Origin: Caprella mutica | Taxonomy: Eukaryota; Arthropoda; Malacostraca; Amphipoda; Caprellidae | DNA: 64,000 bases | Assembly: GCA_947561585.1 (NCBI GenBank) | Contig: CANNZV010003165.1 | Coordinates: 1 to 64,000 of the forward strand | Direction: 5' to 3' | Part shown: positions 63,397 through 64,000 of the stretch, one piece after another | How positions within the stretch are numbered: the first letter of the stretch is position 1 | Layout: the number at the start of each line of letters is the position of its first letter | Made by a program: the position numbers and the translations under genes | The notes under the pieces: generated by a model | What the model was told of the DNA's origin: nothing | Database searches by the model: none | What the model saw: the letters and a program-made list of their open reading frames with translations, nothing else

Positions 63397-64000
63397 AAAA
63401 TGTCTCCCCTTGTTTTTAATAACAGCCTCAAATCTCCTCCGAACTCCTCCTACTGCGGCACGCAACTGTTCTTGTGAAATTTCCTTCCAAGATCTCTGGA
63501 GCGAACGCTTTAAATCATCCACACTGCGATGGAATTTACCACAGGCCTTTCATTCAAGAATGGACCATACCGAAAAGTCCATAGGATTAACATCTGGGGA
63601 GCAGGGAGGCCACATTTCTTTGGACCAAAACCGTGAAAGATGGTCATGGCACCAGTTTTGAGTGACATTTGCAGTATGTCTTGTTGAAATGTCCATAGAG
63701 TGTCATTACCGAAGTGATCCTTAGCTGACTCCAACATTGGCGTCAAAATATTCTCAATATTACATTTAGCATTGATTTTGGCGCCTTGTTCTACAAAAAT
63801 TAAAGGAGATCTCCAAGTTTCTGAAACGGCGGCCCAGACCATTACTGAAGCAGGTTTCATGGTTCTGTGGACAGTTTTTTGCTTGTATGGGATGTCTTTT
63901 GCACTTTTACCAATTATTCTGTCATTCCTCCGGTTGTGAGCCATTTCCACTGTGAATTTTTTTTCGTCAGACCAAACAATTTCACCAGCCGTGCCAGACT
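63397..64000 (-). pseudogene. maT/mariner transposase, C-terminal part, frameshifted and cut by the window end
   Basis: Reading leftwards from 63999: EIVWSDEKKFTVEMAHNRRN, DRIIGKSAKD, VHRTMKPASVMVWAAVSE (catalytic core), then TLWTFQQD (second Asp). A small deletion right after it shifts frame; RFWSKEMWPPCSPDVNPMDF (third Asp) follows in another frame, then a TGA and LKRSLQRSWKEIS, ending in VIKNKGRHFE and a stop at 63397-63399. So it is inactive. The N-terminus lies beyond the window. It would integrate by cut-and-paste at TA. Confidence 0.82.

Overview
The window looks like nuclear DNA of an arthropod, probably an insect and possibly a hemipteran (the order is inference). It is AT-rich. Its genes have many exons with GT-AG introns, and it is full of minisatellites, MITE-like inverted-repeat elements, a LINE, an LTR retrotransposon and Tc1/mariner relics. 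I see no bacterial or phage features, no rRNA or tRNA genes and no CRISPR array.

Five host genes can be assembled exon by exon with matching splice phases. (1) 13046-17513 (+): a 949-residue receptor with signal peptide, pentraxin-like domain, LDL-A module and Cys-loop channel. (2) 20450-23603 (+): a 907-residue protein I do not recognise, built of low-complexity repeats with an acidic helical C-terminus. (3) 27748-25113 (-): the unfolded-protein-response factor XBP1, with a recognisable IRE1-type cytoplasmic intron that here would be only 20 nt. (4) 38824-31625 (-): STT3A, the catalytic subunit of oligosaccharyltransferase, 10 coding exons and 720 residues. (5) 59272-53016 (-): a CHST11-like Golgi carbohydrate sulfotransferase, 335 residues, with a second diverged copy of its first exon at 62602-62470. 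Genes 3, 4 and 5 all act in the secretory pathway (ER stress control, N-glycosylation, glycan sulfation), but nothing in the sequence shows that they are co-regulated.

Layout of mobile DNA: 0-7 kb is gene-free and holds minisatellites, nested MITEs and a foldback-like element. 7.3-12.7 kb is a 22-bp satellite split by a 4.5-kb CR1-group LINE with both ORFs open. 18.5-19.2 kb holds a foldback-like element with a MITE nested in it. 28-31.6 kb is a MITE-rich spacer. 39425-44683 is an intact LTR retrotransposon with 545-bp LTRs that I read as identical, a 5-bp target duplication and a clear -1 frameshift signal between gag and pol. 45.2-46.9 kb is a nest of inverted-repeat elements. 55.9-59 kb holds broken maT/mariner transposases inside the sulfotransferase intron. 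60.5-62.0 kb holds three adjacent minisatellites. 63.4-64 kb is a decayed mariner transposase that runs off the right edge.

The most interesting points are the 20-nt XBP1 intron, a 25-bp minisatellite that has grown out of the STT3A exon 6 splice donor, the duplicated first exon of the sulfotransferase, the acidic selectivity-filter residue in the pentraxin-LDLa channel, the retrotransposon frameshift hairpin, and several unrelated elements whose inverted ends are each made of short, diverged direct repeats.
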